Below, piece after piece: positions 12,440-23,269 of a stretch of DNA of 64,000 nucleotides (its first letter is position 1; each line of letters begins with the position of its first letter). Location of the stretch: assembly GCA_963576565.1 (NCBI GenBank), contig OY755048.1, forward strand, positions 7,894,136-7,958,135. Direction: 5' to 3'. This stretch comes from Aspidapion aeneum. Lineage: Eukaryota; Arthropoda; Insecta; Coleoptera; Brentidae. The notes beneath the pieces were generated by a model that ran no database searches, was not told the origin of the DNA, and saw nothing but the letters and a program-made list of their open reading frames with translations. The position numbers and the translations under genes were made by a program.

Positions 12440-15298
12440 CCGGGTGGGCCAAAAAATTTTTTTTTTCAAGATAACTCTTGAACTATAGAATCTGTTTTAA
12501 TGGGACAAACTGCACTTGGCAGAGAATGGATCAGAGTTTTGACTAAATATATTTTTTTGCCCGCCATCGCAAAATTCAAGATGGCGGACGAAATGAAATT
12601 GTACCCTTCAAAGATGCTCATTATTCTTGTGTTGCGAACAAGTTTTCATTATTTTTTTAAATTAGTAAGAAAGCTGCATTCTTGCCAGGAACAATAAGGT
12701 ACGACTCAGCAAAATCGGTTTAGTGGTTCTAAAAACAAATTTTTTGTTTCAAGCATTGTTTTGCATATTATATGATTGCCTTTCCAATCATGTCTGCATG
12801 TATTTCCTTATAAATTCATTACTACTGAACCGATTTTAATGAAAATATCGTGGTGAGAATTGATTTTTTTTTAAAGAGCATGATCAAAGTTTATCGCCAT
12901 CTTAAAATTTAAGATGGTGGACAGAATCATACTTAATTCTTCAAAATGGCGTGTTTTTTCCTATTTTCCGAAAAGTTTTAGTATTTTTTAAAATTTATAG
13001 AAAAGCGCTACTTTTCCCCCACAAAACGCGGCACAAATTAGTAAAATCGGTGTGCTGTTTCTCAAAAAATCCATTTTTGTTCAACCTTTGTTTTACAGAT
13101 TATATTAATATATAATTGCATTGCCAATCCTGTCTGCATCACAAAAAAATCATGGTTGAGAATTGATCTTTAAAGATTAATCAGTTTGCACTATTATGTT
13201 TTTTGTTTGACTAAAATTGGTTCAGTAGTAATGAGTTTATAAAGAAACAGAATGCAGAGAGAATTGGCAATGCAGTCGTATAATTTGTAATAAAAATTGC
13301 AGATTTTCTGAGAACCACCTCACCGATTTTATTACTTTGTACCTTGTTAAGCGGGAGAAAAGTAGTGCTTTTCTATAAGTAACAGAAAAAACTAAAATAT
13401 TTCGGAAAATAAAAATAAACGTGCCTCTTTAAAGGGTCAAGTATGATTCTGTCCGACATCCTAACTTTTAAGATGGCGGCAAATTTCGATTGTGTAACAA
13501 AACGGGATTTGAGCATAAATGGTATTTTTGCCATTTATAAGTTTTTAAAGATTTTTAATTAAATATTGTTTTTGTCATCAACAAGCATTAATTATATGCA
13601 AGACTAGGTTAAGATTAAGTAAAATTTATGGCAACTCGGCGACTTGTTTTTAGGCATGTTTTCAGGTTCGCTGTATTTTAATAAAAGTTGTATTCGGCTA
13701 ATATGTCCTTTGAGCCACTAACATCAAAATAATTCTTATTTTGTAACTGGAAACAAATTTTGAACTATTTTCAATTAAAAAAAAAACACACTGTATAATT
13801 TTACTTTCTAACGGGTTTTTCAGTCTGGCTTGCATTGCTATTTCGTCTCTTAGTGGAGCGCTTAAAGCGCAGTCTATTTCTTTCTCGCCAAAGCGAAAGG
13901 GAGTAGAATTCTAGCCAATCAACGCCAAGATATTTGTCCCTTCAAGCGCAGGGTCGCTTTAACTGAGACGGGAAACTTTCGAAAGTCGTTAGGGAGTTTA
14001 CTCTTTAGTTTGTCTTTGCCTAGTACGGTACACTTTCATTTACACTTCTTAAGGGGGGTTTTATTTCAACTGGGGAAATTTATCAATTATTTTAACATTG
14101 TATAAAACTGTTAACTTTAATATTCATAATTATTTTGGTCTTTTCTTTTAGAGTTTATTGATTGTAAAGTCATTAATTATTACTGTTTCCAGTGTTTTGA
14201 AATAATGTGTTTAACTGTTTTATGGTTTTTTATCAACAAAATACAAACCATTCGTTGCCCTAAAATCGGCATTTTTAATTAATAACATATCCCAAACCTA
14301 AACAGTAATATTAAGTAAATTAAACAGTTGATTGAATAGTTTCACTCATTCAATCAACGTTTAAGATGTTGATAAATATATATATTTACAACAAATATAT
14401 AAAAGGTTTATAAAACCTAAAAGTTTAAGAAGTGTAAATATTTGAATATAAAAGTTCAATGGTAGTAAAAATTTGATATTTAAATAATAAATATTAGAAG
14501 TGAAAGTGTGAAGCTGCAAGAAGAAAATTGAAAAGGTATGTATGATTATCCTATTAGTTATACATTTGAGAAAAACGTTTATAGCATACTTTTCCTCCAA
14601 GAACCGCCAAACTCCCTTTCGAGATCGTGTAAATTTAGTAACATATAGTAACATTTAATCTTTTTATAATTTATATAAGTTGTAGCATAAGTTGGTAGCT
14701 TACAACATTTAAGCCTTGGCCACTTGAGGTGACAGTATCACTGTCACACACAGGCCCCTGTTACAATTGTAATCTAAGAAAAATCAATTCTCACTATATT
14801 CTTTTTTATTTCACGACGATCGGTTCAGTAATAATAGGTTTATAAGGAAATGAATGCGGACACGATTGGTAATGCAATCGTATAATCTGTAAAACAATGG
14901 CTGAAACAAAAATAGATTTCTGGAGAACCACTACAGCGATTTTACTAATTTGTACCTCGTTGTGCGGGGGAAAAGTAGGGCTTTCCTATAAATTGAAATA
15001 AAAACTAAAACATGTTCAGAATATAAGAATAAACACGCGATTTTGAACAATCAATTATGATTCTGTCCGCCATCTTAAATTTTAAGACGGCGATAAATTT
15101 TGATTATGATTTGTGATAGCAATTTATTCTCACCAGGATGTTTTTTATTACATCAGCAGTAATGAATTTATAAGGAAATAAATGCAGACATGGTTGGCAA
15201 GGCAATCGTATAATATGCCAAAATAATGGTTGAAAAAAAAATTTTTTAGAACCACTTATCCGATTTTGCTGACTCGTACCTTATTATGCGTGGCAAGA
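12440..15298. mobile_element. Foldback/complex repeat family (CCGGGTGGGCC end), copy 1
   Basis: It starts CCGGGTGGGCCAAAAAA, followed by 'gggacaaactgcacttggca', exactly as at 47473. The interior is built from a roughly 370-bp module (aatcggttcagtagtaatgaa / tggcaatgcaatcgtataat / gattctgtccgccatctta) that appears in both orientations. The modules are interrupted by unrelated DNA at about 13500-14760. The expected right end (GGCCCACCCGG) is missing; the copy stops at the (TA)n run at 15299. No coding sequence is visible. Confidence 0.55.
13843..13968. repeat. Small inverted-repeat element, about 125 bp (possible MITE)
   Basis: The segment gtctcttagtggagcgctttaaagcg-like at the left pairs with 'cgctttaactgagac' at the right. 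It is GC-richer than its surroundings. No target duplication was confirmed, so this is only a candidate. Confidence 0.3.

Positions 15299-15326
<28 letters not shown>
15299..15326. repeat. (TA)n microsatellite
   Basis: An uninterrupted AT dinucleotide run at the truncated edge of the foldback element; a second AT run forms the centre of the adjacent palindrome. Confidence 0.9.
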
Positions 15327-15330
<4 letters not shown>

Positions 15331-15460
15331 TAAATTCTTCAGAGTGTAGTAAGTAAAGCTGCGATGGACATTTTGAAAGATATATATATATATATATATA
15401 TATATATCTTTCAAAATGTCCATCGCAGCTTTACTTACTACACTCTGAAGAATTTAAATA
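15327..15460. repeat. Perfect 134-bp palindrome with (AT)n centre
   Basis: The arm starting TATTTAAATTCTTCAGAG and running through 'tgcgatggacattttgaaag' is repeated exactly inverted across a central AT run, with the dyad at about 15393/15394. No mismatch is visible, so the palindrome is either very recent or an assembly/library artefact. Confidence 0.85.
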
Positions 15461-15813
15461 AAAAAACAAGCAAAAAACTTAAAACGTTATTGACATTCAT
15501 CGAAGATTGCTCACTGACCCCCAGGTATCGATGCAAACAATTGGTACTTGGTGAATTGATTAAGAAATTGAATGTTGTCATCGATGAGCTCATCGGTGAA
15601 TTTACGAACTCTCCCATAGCCTGGAGTGTGTTCATGATTCGGGTTACAATTGAGCGTGTGATTTTACCCAGACGCGCCGGGTGTTGGCCGCACGTCTTCT
15701 GTCACTCATTTTTCAATTTTGTATTTTTTTTATTGCTGGATTTGAATCGAAAGAAATTTCCCGCCAATAACACAGATTTAAAAGATAAACCCAATATTTA
15801 TGTTATTCTTTAA
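15461..15813 (+). CDS. Unrecognised open frame fragment (helical, charged)
   Basis: This is the 3' part of a 149-codon plus-strand frame; its 5' part is only the palindrome. From TLLTFIEDCSLTPRYRCKQ through ELIKKLNVVIDELIGEF it has the charged, Leu/Ile-patterned look of real protein, and the base composition is less AT-skewed than around it. After about residue 100 it turns Phe/Leu-rich and less convincing. No splice sites or start codon can be trusted. It may be a piece of a transposon ORF or of a host exon. Confidence 0.25.
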
Positions 15814-18800
15814 AGGAACCAAAAATTGTACTAGAATTTTGTAAGAATAAAGAGGTTCCTTTTGTATTTGTTTTGACATCTAATATTGATATTAATAATC
15901 AATTTGAAGTTTAGTGAAAAACTTGGCTTCTAATAATGGGGTTCCATCCTCATTATATTCCACATTATGTGAGTGGGTTAAAAAGAAGTTACGTACTCAC
16001 ACACTTTATCGGAATTTAAAAAAAAATGCATAAAAAAGAAGTAAAGTTGGGTTCGCTCTCATATATGTTTCATCTTCGCTCCCACTAAACACAAAAACTT
16101 TGTAATAACGTCAAAATCGCAGCGAGGCATGAGAATTCTGTTCGTCTCAAGGCGCGTATTCACTTGAGCATAAATGCAAACGAGGCATTCGTTTGGCGAA
16201 TTCTACCTCAAATAAATACGCGGCTTAAGGTCCGGCGGCTAACAGGCCGCGGCGAATTTTCGCATTCCCTGTCTGATTACCTATAACGTTGGTATGCGAT
16301 ATTCCATACAAAACCTTTTTTTAACTTTTGTTTACTTTTCTTACCTTATTTTGTGGTGCTTCATTTAAATACCTGCATACCTATTTGTTGTTCTTTAACT
16401 ATCTTTTCCACACAACTGGAGTATATTCCAAGCCAATGTATTCACTCTCATTTTTAATATTGCTTTGCTTTTAATGTGCAACGTTTGTTTTTACAAAAGG
16501 CAAATATTTTAACCAAAATAACAAAAGGCGTCTCTCTTATTACTGACTCGTGGAACTAAAGCATCGCCCGCTATTCTTTATTTTTTTTTTAATGTTAAAA
16601 AACAAAATAGTTATCAGGTTCATATATCTTGAATTCAACGTTAGAAATGAGATCTAGGAAAAACATTATAAAAATAACCATTTATATTGATGGTATTATT
16701 TTTAATGTTAATAAAATTATGGTTCTTTAAATGTTGGTTTCTTAACGTTATTAATAAATATATTTTTGGTAATGCTTTTAGATAAAACTTTCGTTAGGAA
16801 TTTCAAATTTTTGACAGTTGACTTAATTTGAACACAAATTTGTGCTAGAAAAAAAAGCGTTTTCTTCAACATTTATTTAACGTTTTTTACGATTTTCTGC
16901 TTAGTGAGTATGCGCATGAGCGACAAGTTAAATGTTTAAATTTTGCCTAACTAATCAAGATAGAAAAATGGTGGTTCACCGTGTGTTAATCGCGAACATC
17001 CTTTTGCCTTCCCGGTGTCCGCACCAAAGCCAGCAACCGAATCAAGAACGGAAAATTCATCCAACCGGACGCGCGCGGCTTCAATCGTGAACGGGCAAAA
17101 AGTGACGCCGCACACAGCGTTAATCATGAACGTACCCCTGGGGCATAAATTAAATCATAAAATAGTATGTCAAATTTTTTGGGGACCCCCCCGCGAACTT
17201 TTTTTTGAGGCACTATTATATTTTCCAAAAATAACCCATTATAGTAAATATTTATACACAATATCATTATCTAATAGTTAAAAAACACAGCGAATTTTTA
17301 GGTGTGTATTACTTTTTCTTAGAGTATATTGGGGGCCCGGGGGCCCCCAATATACCGGGGGCCCCCCGCGTGGCGGTGTCTGCGGGGTCGCTTGACACGC
17401 GCCTGTCATAAAACACGTGTGAACCCTGATAGCAAAATCCTTTCTACCCGATTTATTCCGTCAACGGAAGGGCCCAAATGGAAAATACGTGAGTTTTGAA
17501 AAAACAAAGTGCAAAATTTGTCTTCTTCGTTTTTGTGTGTTTTCTATTATTAATTTTTAATTAATTTTTATTTCATATAAAAAAGTTCATTTAATTAAGT
17601 TTAAAAGGTCCAAATTATGCGGAAGTACGATTACTTTATCGCCATTAACTTTCCCTTTTGGGGCATTATTTTAGCAATCTATTCAGTTAGTTCGAAGTTT
17701 AAGAACTATTTCTGAAACTGCATCTACAAATAGTAAAATTCTGATAGGTTACGCCTTAATAAAAGTTTTTCTATCGTTGAACTTTTCTCTAATAATAAGA
17801 CAACAAAATTATTACTTTGTGTTACGTCAGTTATTGTATTCCAATTTAAAAAAATTACTTGAATATGGCATTTAATGAGAAAATTGAATAACAAAAGCTC
17901 TCTCTTGCAATATACAATCCGGTAACTATAGCGACACAAAGTAAAACTGTAGATTTATTGGGAAAAATAAGAACAAGAGATTTTTTTAATTTTGATTTTC
18001 TTAATTAACTGATTTTTAAAGCAATATTTTTAATACACTTTTACTGTATCCCTTCAAAGGCTAATCTAGCCTTGACAAATGAATTAATTGGATTTTCAAA
18101 AGAGTTGGATATAAAACGATCTGATATTAACATTATTAACATAATTAAAATTTGTGCCAGAAAAAAAACTTAAAAAAATGAAGCCTACGCTAAATAATGG
18201 GTCTGTTGTTTAAATTGGTAAATTTGCATAAAAAGACAACAACAAAGTAGGTAGGTGGAAAATGTGTATACTTACGTACTTTATAAAAAGTAAATATATT
18301 CATCCATCAATTTAAATTAAATTATTATAATTATAGTAATTCCACGGATCTCTCTTTGGTAACCGAAGTTTTGCCGCCACCACCACCATAGTCTCTTAGA
18401 TTACCTACTTCGTGACAAAACCCAAAATAGCCCAGCACAAAAACCCTTATTGGAGTTCACTAAATCAATAAATCTCAAACTTTCTTTCTTTCATTTGTGT
18501 GGACAAAAGAATATTGAAAACAGGTAAGAAAAATTTCAAAAGCAGGCCCAAAATAACATAGTTTATTTTAATAACTTCACCATTCCTACGAACTTCACCA
18601 CTACAAGTAAACAAGTTTCTAAGACATCAAATGAATATATTTTAAAATGAAGCTTTATTGTACATACTTCAAACTATAGAACACTGAAAAAGGAGGTATT
18701 ATTTGTTCCCCTAACCCTTTGTATAGTGTTATATATGATAGCACAATCATTAAAAGTTCATTTCCCGGCGAGCTTAATGACATGTTCACCTGGTTTTGCA

Positions 18801-18922
18801 AACCACAAGGAAATATTTAAACGCATACATAAAAAAAAACGGTTGTTATAGTATGAAAAGAAAATCTAACTAGTCGTAAATGTATTGTTTCTAAAATATG
18901 AATTTTGGTTCCTGTGTCGTAT
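15814..18922. other. No gene supported; a few GC-rich islands and small inverted repeats
   Basis: A roughly 80-bp inverted pair (aaggcgcgtattcacttgag and its inverse, about 16150-16233) looks like a tiny MITE. A GC-rich patch at 17000-17160 is open on the plus strand but matches nothing known. The palindrome at 17325-17354 is listed separately. The rest is AT-rich spacer. Confidence 0.3.
17325..17354. repeat. GC-rich perfect palindrome, 14-bp arms with 2-bp centre
   Basis: TATATTGGGGGCCC, GG and the exact inverse form a strong hairpin. Further CCCCCGCG-type blocks follow at 17355-17375, and a related block lies at 17181-17195. This resembles the end region of a GC-rich MITE; no duplication was identified. 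Confidence 0.7.
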
Positions 18923-19047
18923 TACGAGAGCTGTTTTTTATATTTTGCATATAGGAACATAGAGGGCGACACTGATCGAATGTGTCGTTACTAAAACTTA
19001 ATCTCAATCTTTACCTAACCTAAATTCAAAACGTCAGTGCGATACAT

Positions 19048-21840
19048 ATGGTTTTATAGCTGTGGCCCTGATTGGTTCAGTGGGCGAAGTGTCCGATTGC
19101 CAATCAGAGGGTGTGTGGTTCGAATCCCATGCCTACCACTGCAAACACGAACCTACTCTCCGTTTGTGAATACAGATTTACCGGAAGTAGGGATAAAGCC
19201 TGTCTTGGGCGAAGTTTAGGCATCAACGAAGTAGGCAAAGTTGATGATGAATACAAGACCGGGTTCGGAAGTCACGTTAAGCCGGTGGTCCCGTGTTAAG
19301 AGCGTAGATGGCGCTAGCACGATAAAGACCCCTGTGTTCGACAAAGAGCATCAGGCAAAATTAAATCCTCCATGAGAAAAGAAAATTGCCTACCATGGGG
19401 GTCTGTATGTGTATGAATGTGAGTGTGTTGTGATTGTCCAAATCAGAAATCAGAGCATTAAGTTGCAGACTGTGGCTAGATGGCCTTTGATGCATAGGCC
19501 AACCAAACCGAAATATGAATGAATGAATGAATGGTTTTATAGCTGTGGCCCTGATTGGTTCAGTGGGCGAAGTGTCCGATTGCCAATCAGAGGGTGTGTG
19601 GTTCGAATCCCATGCCTGCCACTGCAAACTCGAACCTACTCTCCGTTTGTGAATACAGATTTACCGGAAGTAGGGATAAAGCCTGTCTTGGGCGAAGTTT
19701 AGGCATCAACGAAGTAGGCAAAGTTGATGATGAATACAAGACCGTGGTTCGGAAGTCACGTTAAGCCGGTGGTCCCGTGTTAAGAGCGTAGATGGCGCTA
19801 GCACGATAAAGACCCCTGTGTTCGACAAAGAGCATCAGGCAAAATTAAATCCTCCATGAGAAAAGAAAATTGCCTACCATGGGGGTCTGTATGTGTATGA
19901 ATGTGAGTGTGTTGTGATTGTCCAAATCAGAAATCAGAGCATTAAGTTGCAGACTGTGGCTAGATGGCCTTTGATGCATAGGCCAACCAAACCGAAATAT
20001 GAATGAATGAATGAATGGTTTTATAGCTGTGGCCCTGATTGGTTCAGTGGGCGAAGTGTCCGATTGCCAATCAGAGGGTGTGTGGTTCGAATTCCATGCC
20101 TGCCACTACAAAGTCGAACCTACTCTCCGTTTGTGAATACAGATTTACCGGAAGTAGGGGTAAAGCCTGTCTTGGGCGAAGTTTAGGCATCAACGAAGTA
20201 GGCAAAGTTGATGATGAATACAAAACCGTGGTTCGGAAGTCACGTTAAGCCGGTGGTCCCGTGTTAAGAGCGTAGATGGCGCTAGCACGATAAAGACCTC
20301 TGTGTTCGACAAAGAGCATCAGGCAAAATTAAATCCTCCATGAGAAAAGAAAATTGCCTACCATGGGGGTCTATATGTGTATGAATGTGAGTGTGTTGTG
20401 ATTGTCCAAATCAGAAATCAGAGCATTAAGTTGCAGACTGTGGCTAGATGGCCTTTGATGCATAGGCCAACCAAACCGAAATATGAATGAATGAATGAAT
20501 GGTTTTATAGCTGTGGCCCTGATTGGTTCAGTGGGCGAAGTGTCCGATTGCCACTCAGAGGGTGTGTGGTTCGAATCCCATGCCTGCCACTACAAACTCG
20601 AACCTACAGATTTACCGGAAGTAGACAAAGTTGATAATGAATACAAGACCGTGGTTCGGAAGTCACGTTAAGCCGGTGGTTCCGTGTTACGAGCGTAGAT
20701 GGCGCTAGCACGATAAAGACCCCTGTGTTCGACAAAGAGCATCAGGCAAAATTAAACCCTCCATGAGAAAAGAAAATTGCCTACCATGGGGGTCTATATG
20801 TGCATGAATGTGAGTGTGTTGTAATTGTCCAAATCAGAAATCAGAGCATTAAGTTGCAGACTATGGCTAGATGGCCTTTGATGCATAGGCCAACCAAATC
20901 GAAATATGAATGAATGGTTTTATAGCTGTGGCCCTGATTGGTTCAGTGGACGAAGTGTCCGATTGCCAATCAGAGGGTGTGTGGTTCGAATCCCATGCCT
21001 GCCACTACAAACTCGAACCTACAGATTTACCGGAAGTAGACAAAGTTGATAATGTATACAAGACCGTGGTTCGGAAGTCACGTTAAGCCGGTGGTCCCGT
21101 GTTAAGAGCGTAGATGGCGCTAGCACGATAAAGACCCCTGTGTTCGACAAAGAGCATCAGGCAAAATTAAACCCTCCATGAGAAAAGAAAATTGCCTACC
21201 ATGGGGGTCTATATGTGCATAATTGTGAGTGTGTTGTGATTGTCCAAATCAGAAATCAGAAATCAGAGCATTAAGTTGCAGATTGTGGCTAGATGGCTTT
21301 GATGCATAGGCCAACCAAATCGAAATATGAATGAATGAATGAATGGTTTTATAGCTGTGGCCCTGATTGGTTCAGTGGGCGAAGTGTCCGATTGCCAATC
21401 AGAGGGTGTGTGGTTCGAATCCCATGCCTGCCACTACACACTCCAACCTACTCTCCGTTTGTGAATACAGATTTACCGGAAGTAGGGGTAAAGCCTGTCT
21501 TGGGCGAAGTTTGGGCATCAACGAAGTAGGCAAAGTTGATAATGAATACAAGACCGTGGTTCGGAAGTCAAGTTAAGCCGGTGGTCCCGTGTTAAGAGCG
21601 TAGATGGCGCTAGCACGATAAAGACCCCTGTGTTCGATAAAGAGCATCAGGCAAAATTAAATCCTCCATGAGAAAAGAAAATTGCCTACCATGGGAGTCT
21701 ATATGTGTATCAATGTGAGTGTGTTGTGATTGTCCAAATCAGAAATCAGAGCATTAAGTTGCCGACTGTGGCTAGATGGCCTTTGACGCATAGGCCAACC
21801 AAACCGAAATATGAATGAATGAATGAATGGTTTTATAGCT
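19048..21840 (+). repeat. Tandem array of six tRNA-derived SINE units
   Basis: Six direct copies start at 19062, 19545, 20029, 20513, 20928 and 21357, with periods of about 484 bp (415-429 bp for units 4 and 5). Each has a tRNA-like head with an A-box region (TGGTTCAGTGGGCGAAG) and a B box (GGTTCGAATCC; GGTTCGAATTC in unit 3). The body contains 'gtcacgttaagccggtggtc', a motif recurrent in insect SINEs, and a (GAAT)n tail. Every unit is separated by the same 14 bp, ATGGTTTTATAGCT, which also flanks the whole array in the mariner ORF. Units 4 and 5 share the same 55-70 bp deletion. The array therefore grew by duplicating SINE plus target duplication after one insertion. Confidence 0.85.
19068..19136 (+). 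ncRNA. tRNA-like Pol III promoter head of SINE unit 1
   Basis: The segment has a CCCTGATTGGTTCAGTGG A-box region and GGTTCGAATCC as B box with normal spacing, but the cloverleaf is degenerate. It is a SINE head and not a functional tRNA gene. Equivalent heads occur at the start of the other five units. Confidence 0.6.
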
Positions 21841-22588
21841 ACAGTGAATTTTTAGAACAACAACAAGAATGCCTTGCTGAGTTGATTTCTGTTTTCAGAA
21901 ATGAAGCACCACATCAGTCGATCGTTTCTTGTTGGTATAGAGAATTCAAGCGTGGACTGATTAGCCTTAGCGACGATCCAAGGCCAGGTGCACCAAAAAC
22001 GGCTGTCACCCAGGAAAATATCGATGCTATGCGCATGCTCACCACCCAAGATCGACATATGACATATAGCGAGTTTGAGGCTTCATTGCAGATTTCAAAG
22101 CTAAGGTCAATTGGTGTCGGAAAACTCTAGACCGCTTTGAGGCACGTAACTGAAAAAACGTGTACAGCACTGTAAGTGGTGATGAATCGTGGATTTACTC
22201 ATATGAACGCGAAAATAAACGTCGGTCATCAGTTTGCGTGTTCCAAAATGAAGAAAAGCCAACAAAAGTCATCCGTTCTCGAAGTGTATCCAAAAGGATG
22301 GTCGCGAAAATTGTCTCAAAAGCAGGTCATGTAGCAACAATTCCTCTGGAAGATCAAAAGACTGTTAGTGCCGATTGGTACATCACAATTTGTTTGCCAA
22401 AAGTAATCGAAAAACGAACCACGAATCATCCTCTACCAAGACAATGCAAGTTCGCACAAAGCACAAAAAACATTGAATTTATAACCCAACAAAATGTCGA
22501 ATTTTTGGACCATCCTCCATACAGTCCCGACCTAAGTCCCAACAATTTCTATACTTTTCCGAAAATCAAGAGTGAACTGCGTGGTTAA
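21831..22588 (+). pseudogene. Mariner (DD34D) transposase pseudogene
   Basis: The N-terminal helix-turn-helix part reads VSCWYREFKRG then LSDDPRPGAPKTAVT and DRHMTYSEFEASLQIS, typical of mariner transposases. The linker is largely deleted near 22100-22160. The catalytic part follows as GDESWIYSYE (first Asp), then VRxARS-like and GHVATIPLED blocks, and HPPYSPDLSPNNF (third Asp). The second Asp segment (DNASSH) is visible only in another frame near 22437-22460, so at least one frameshift lies there. The 5' coding sequence is cut by the SINE array; codons before 19048 (RYI.FY) continue into 21831. It cannot encode an active enzyme. Confidence 0.85.
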
Positions 22589-22776
22589 AGATTTCAGTCG
22601 CCATAGGAAGCAGTCGACTCCTTCAAGAATGCAATTTTGACAGTACCAACAAACGAGTGGAATTACAGTTTTGACAACTGATTTGAGCGCACGCAAAAGT
22701 GAATTAATTTTCGTGGAGAAGGCTTCTAAAAACAATAAGTCTTTAAAGTTATTTACTGTTTTATCCCAGCTCTATA

Positions 22777-23269
22777 TTTAAAACATAATAAAAGACAACA
22801 ATCGTTTGAATCTCACCATAGGATTTGACACTAAAAAAACCGTACATTTCATTTTTTGAAGCCTCAAATCACTGTGAGGTTTTATCGCAACGCAGTGCTT
22901 TTATTTGTAATACATACAAATTTCACCATAAAGAGCCCATGCCTGGAATTGTCCACGAATGTATGTCGTCGTCCTGGTCATAAAGGACAAAAAAATCATC
23001 TTATAACTTAAAGGAAAATGTCCAGGCCAATTGCAAAAAATCAATTAATAACAGGACATAATCAAAACAAAATATGAGCAAAATCGAAGAATATAATAAA
23101 ATCCTTCGTCATAACGGGACAACATAAAACTCGTCCGCAATTAAAAACAAATTTGTAATAATCGAACAAAAACAAAATCTTATTTTAACGCCTTTTATTA
23201 AAACCGGAAAAATCATAAAGTAAATCAAAAAAAATGAAAAAATAGGAGAAACCTATTTATTTATAGAAC
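22777..23269. other. No gene; AT-rich spacer
   Basis: Nothing supportable between the mariner remnant and the exon-like block that follows. Confidence 0.35.

Larger units (their letters stand above)
18923..22776 (+). mobile_element. Degenerate mariner element, split by a tandem SINE array
   Basis: The left terminus TTACGAGAGCTGTTTTTTAT resembles mariner inverted repeats of the ACGAGGGCTGTT type, and a weak inverse (CCCAGCTCTATA) lies near 22765-22776. Without the SINE array (19062-21840, one target copy retained) the element would be about 1.1-1.2 kb, slightly short for mariner, in keeping with internal deletions. The transposase pseudogene is listed separately. Confidence 0.6.

Noticed and set aside
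17325..17375. GC-rich hairpin as a transcription terminator
   Set aside because: No gene ends nearby and the sequence is eukaryotic; a MITE end is more likely.
19037..21576. Repeated small ORFs of about 70 codons in the 19-21 kb region
   Set aside because: They recur in every SINE unit and cross the tRNA-like head; they are frames of a non-coding SINE.
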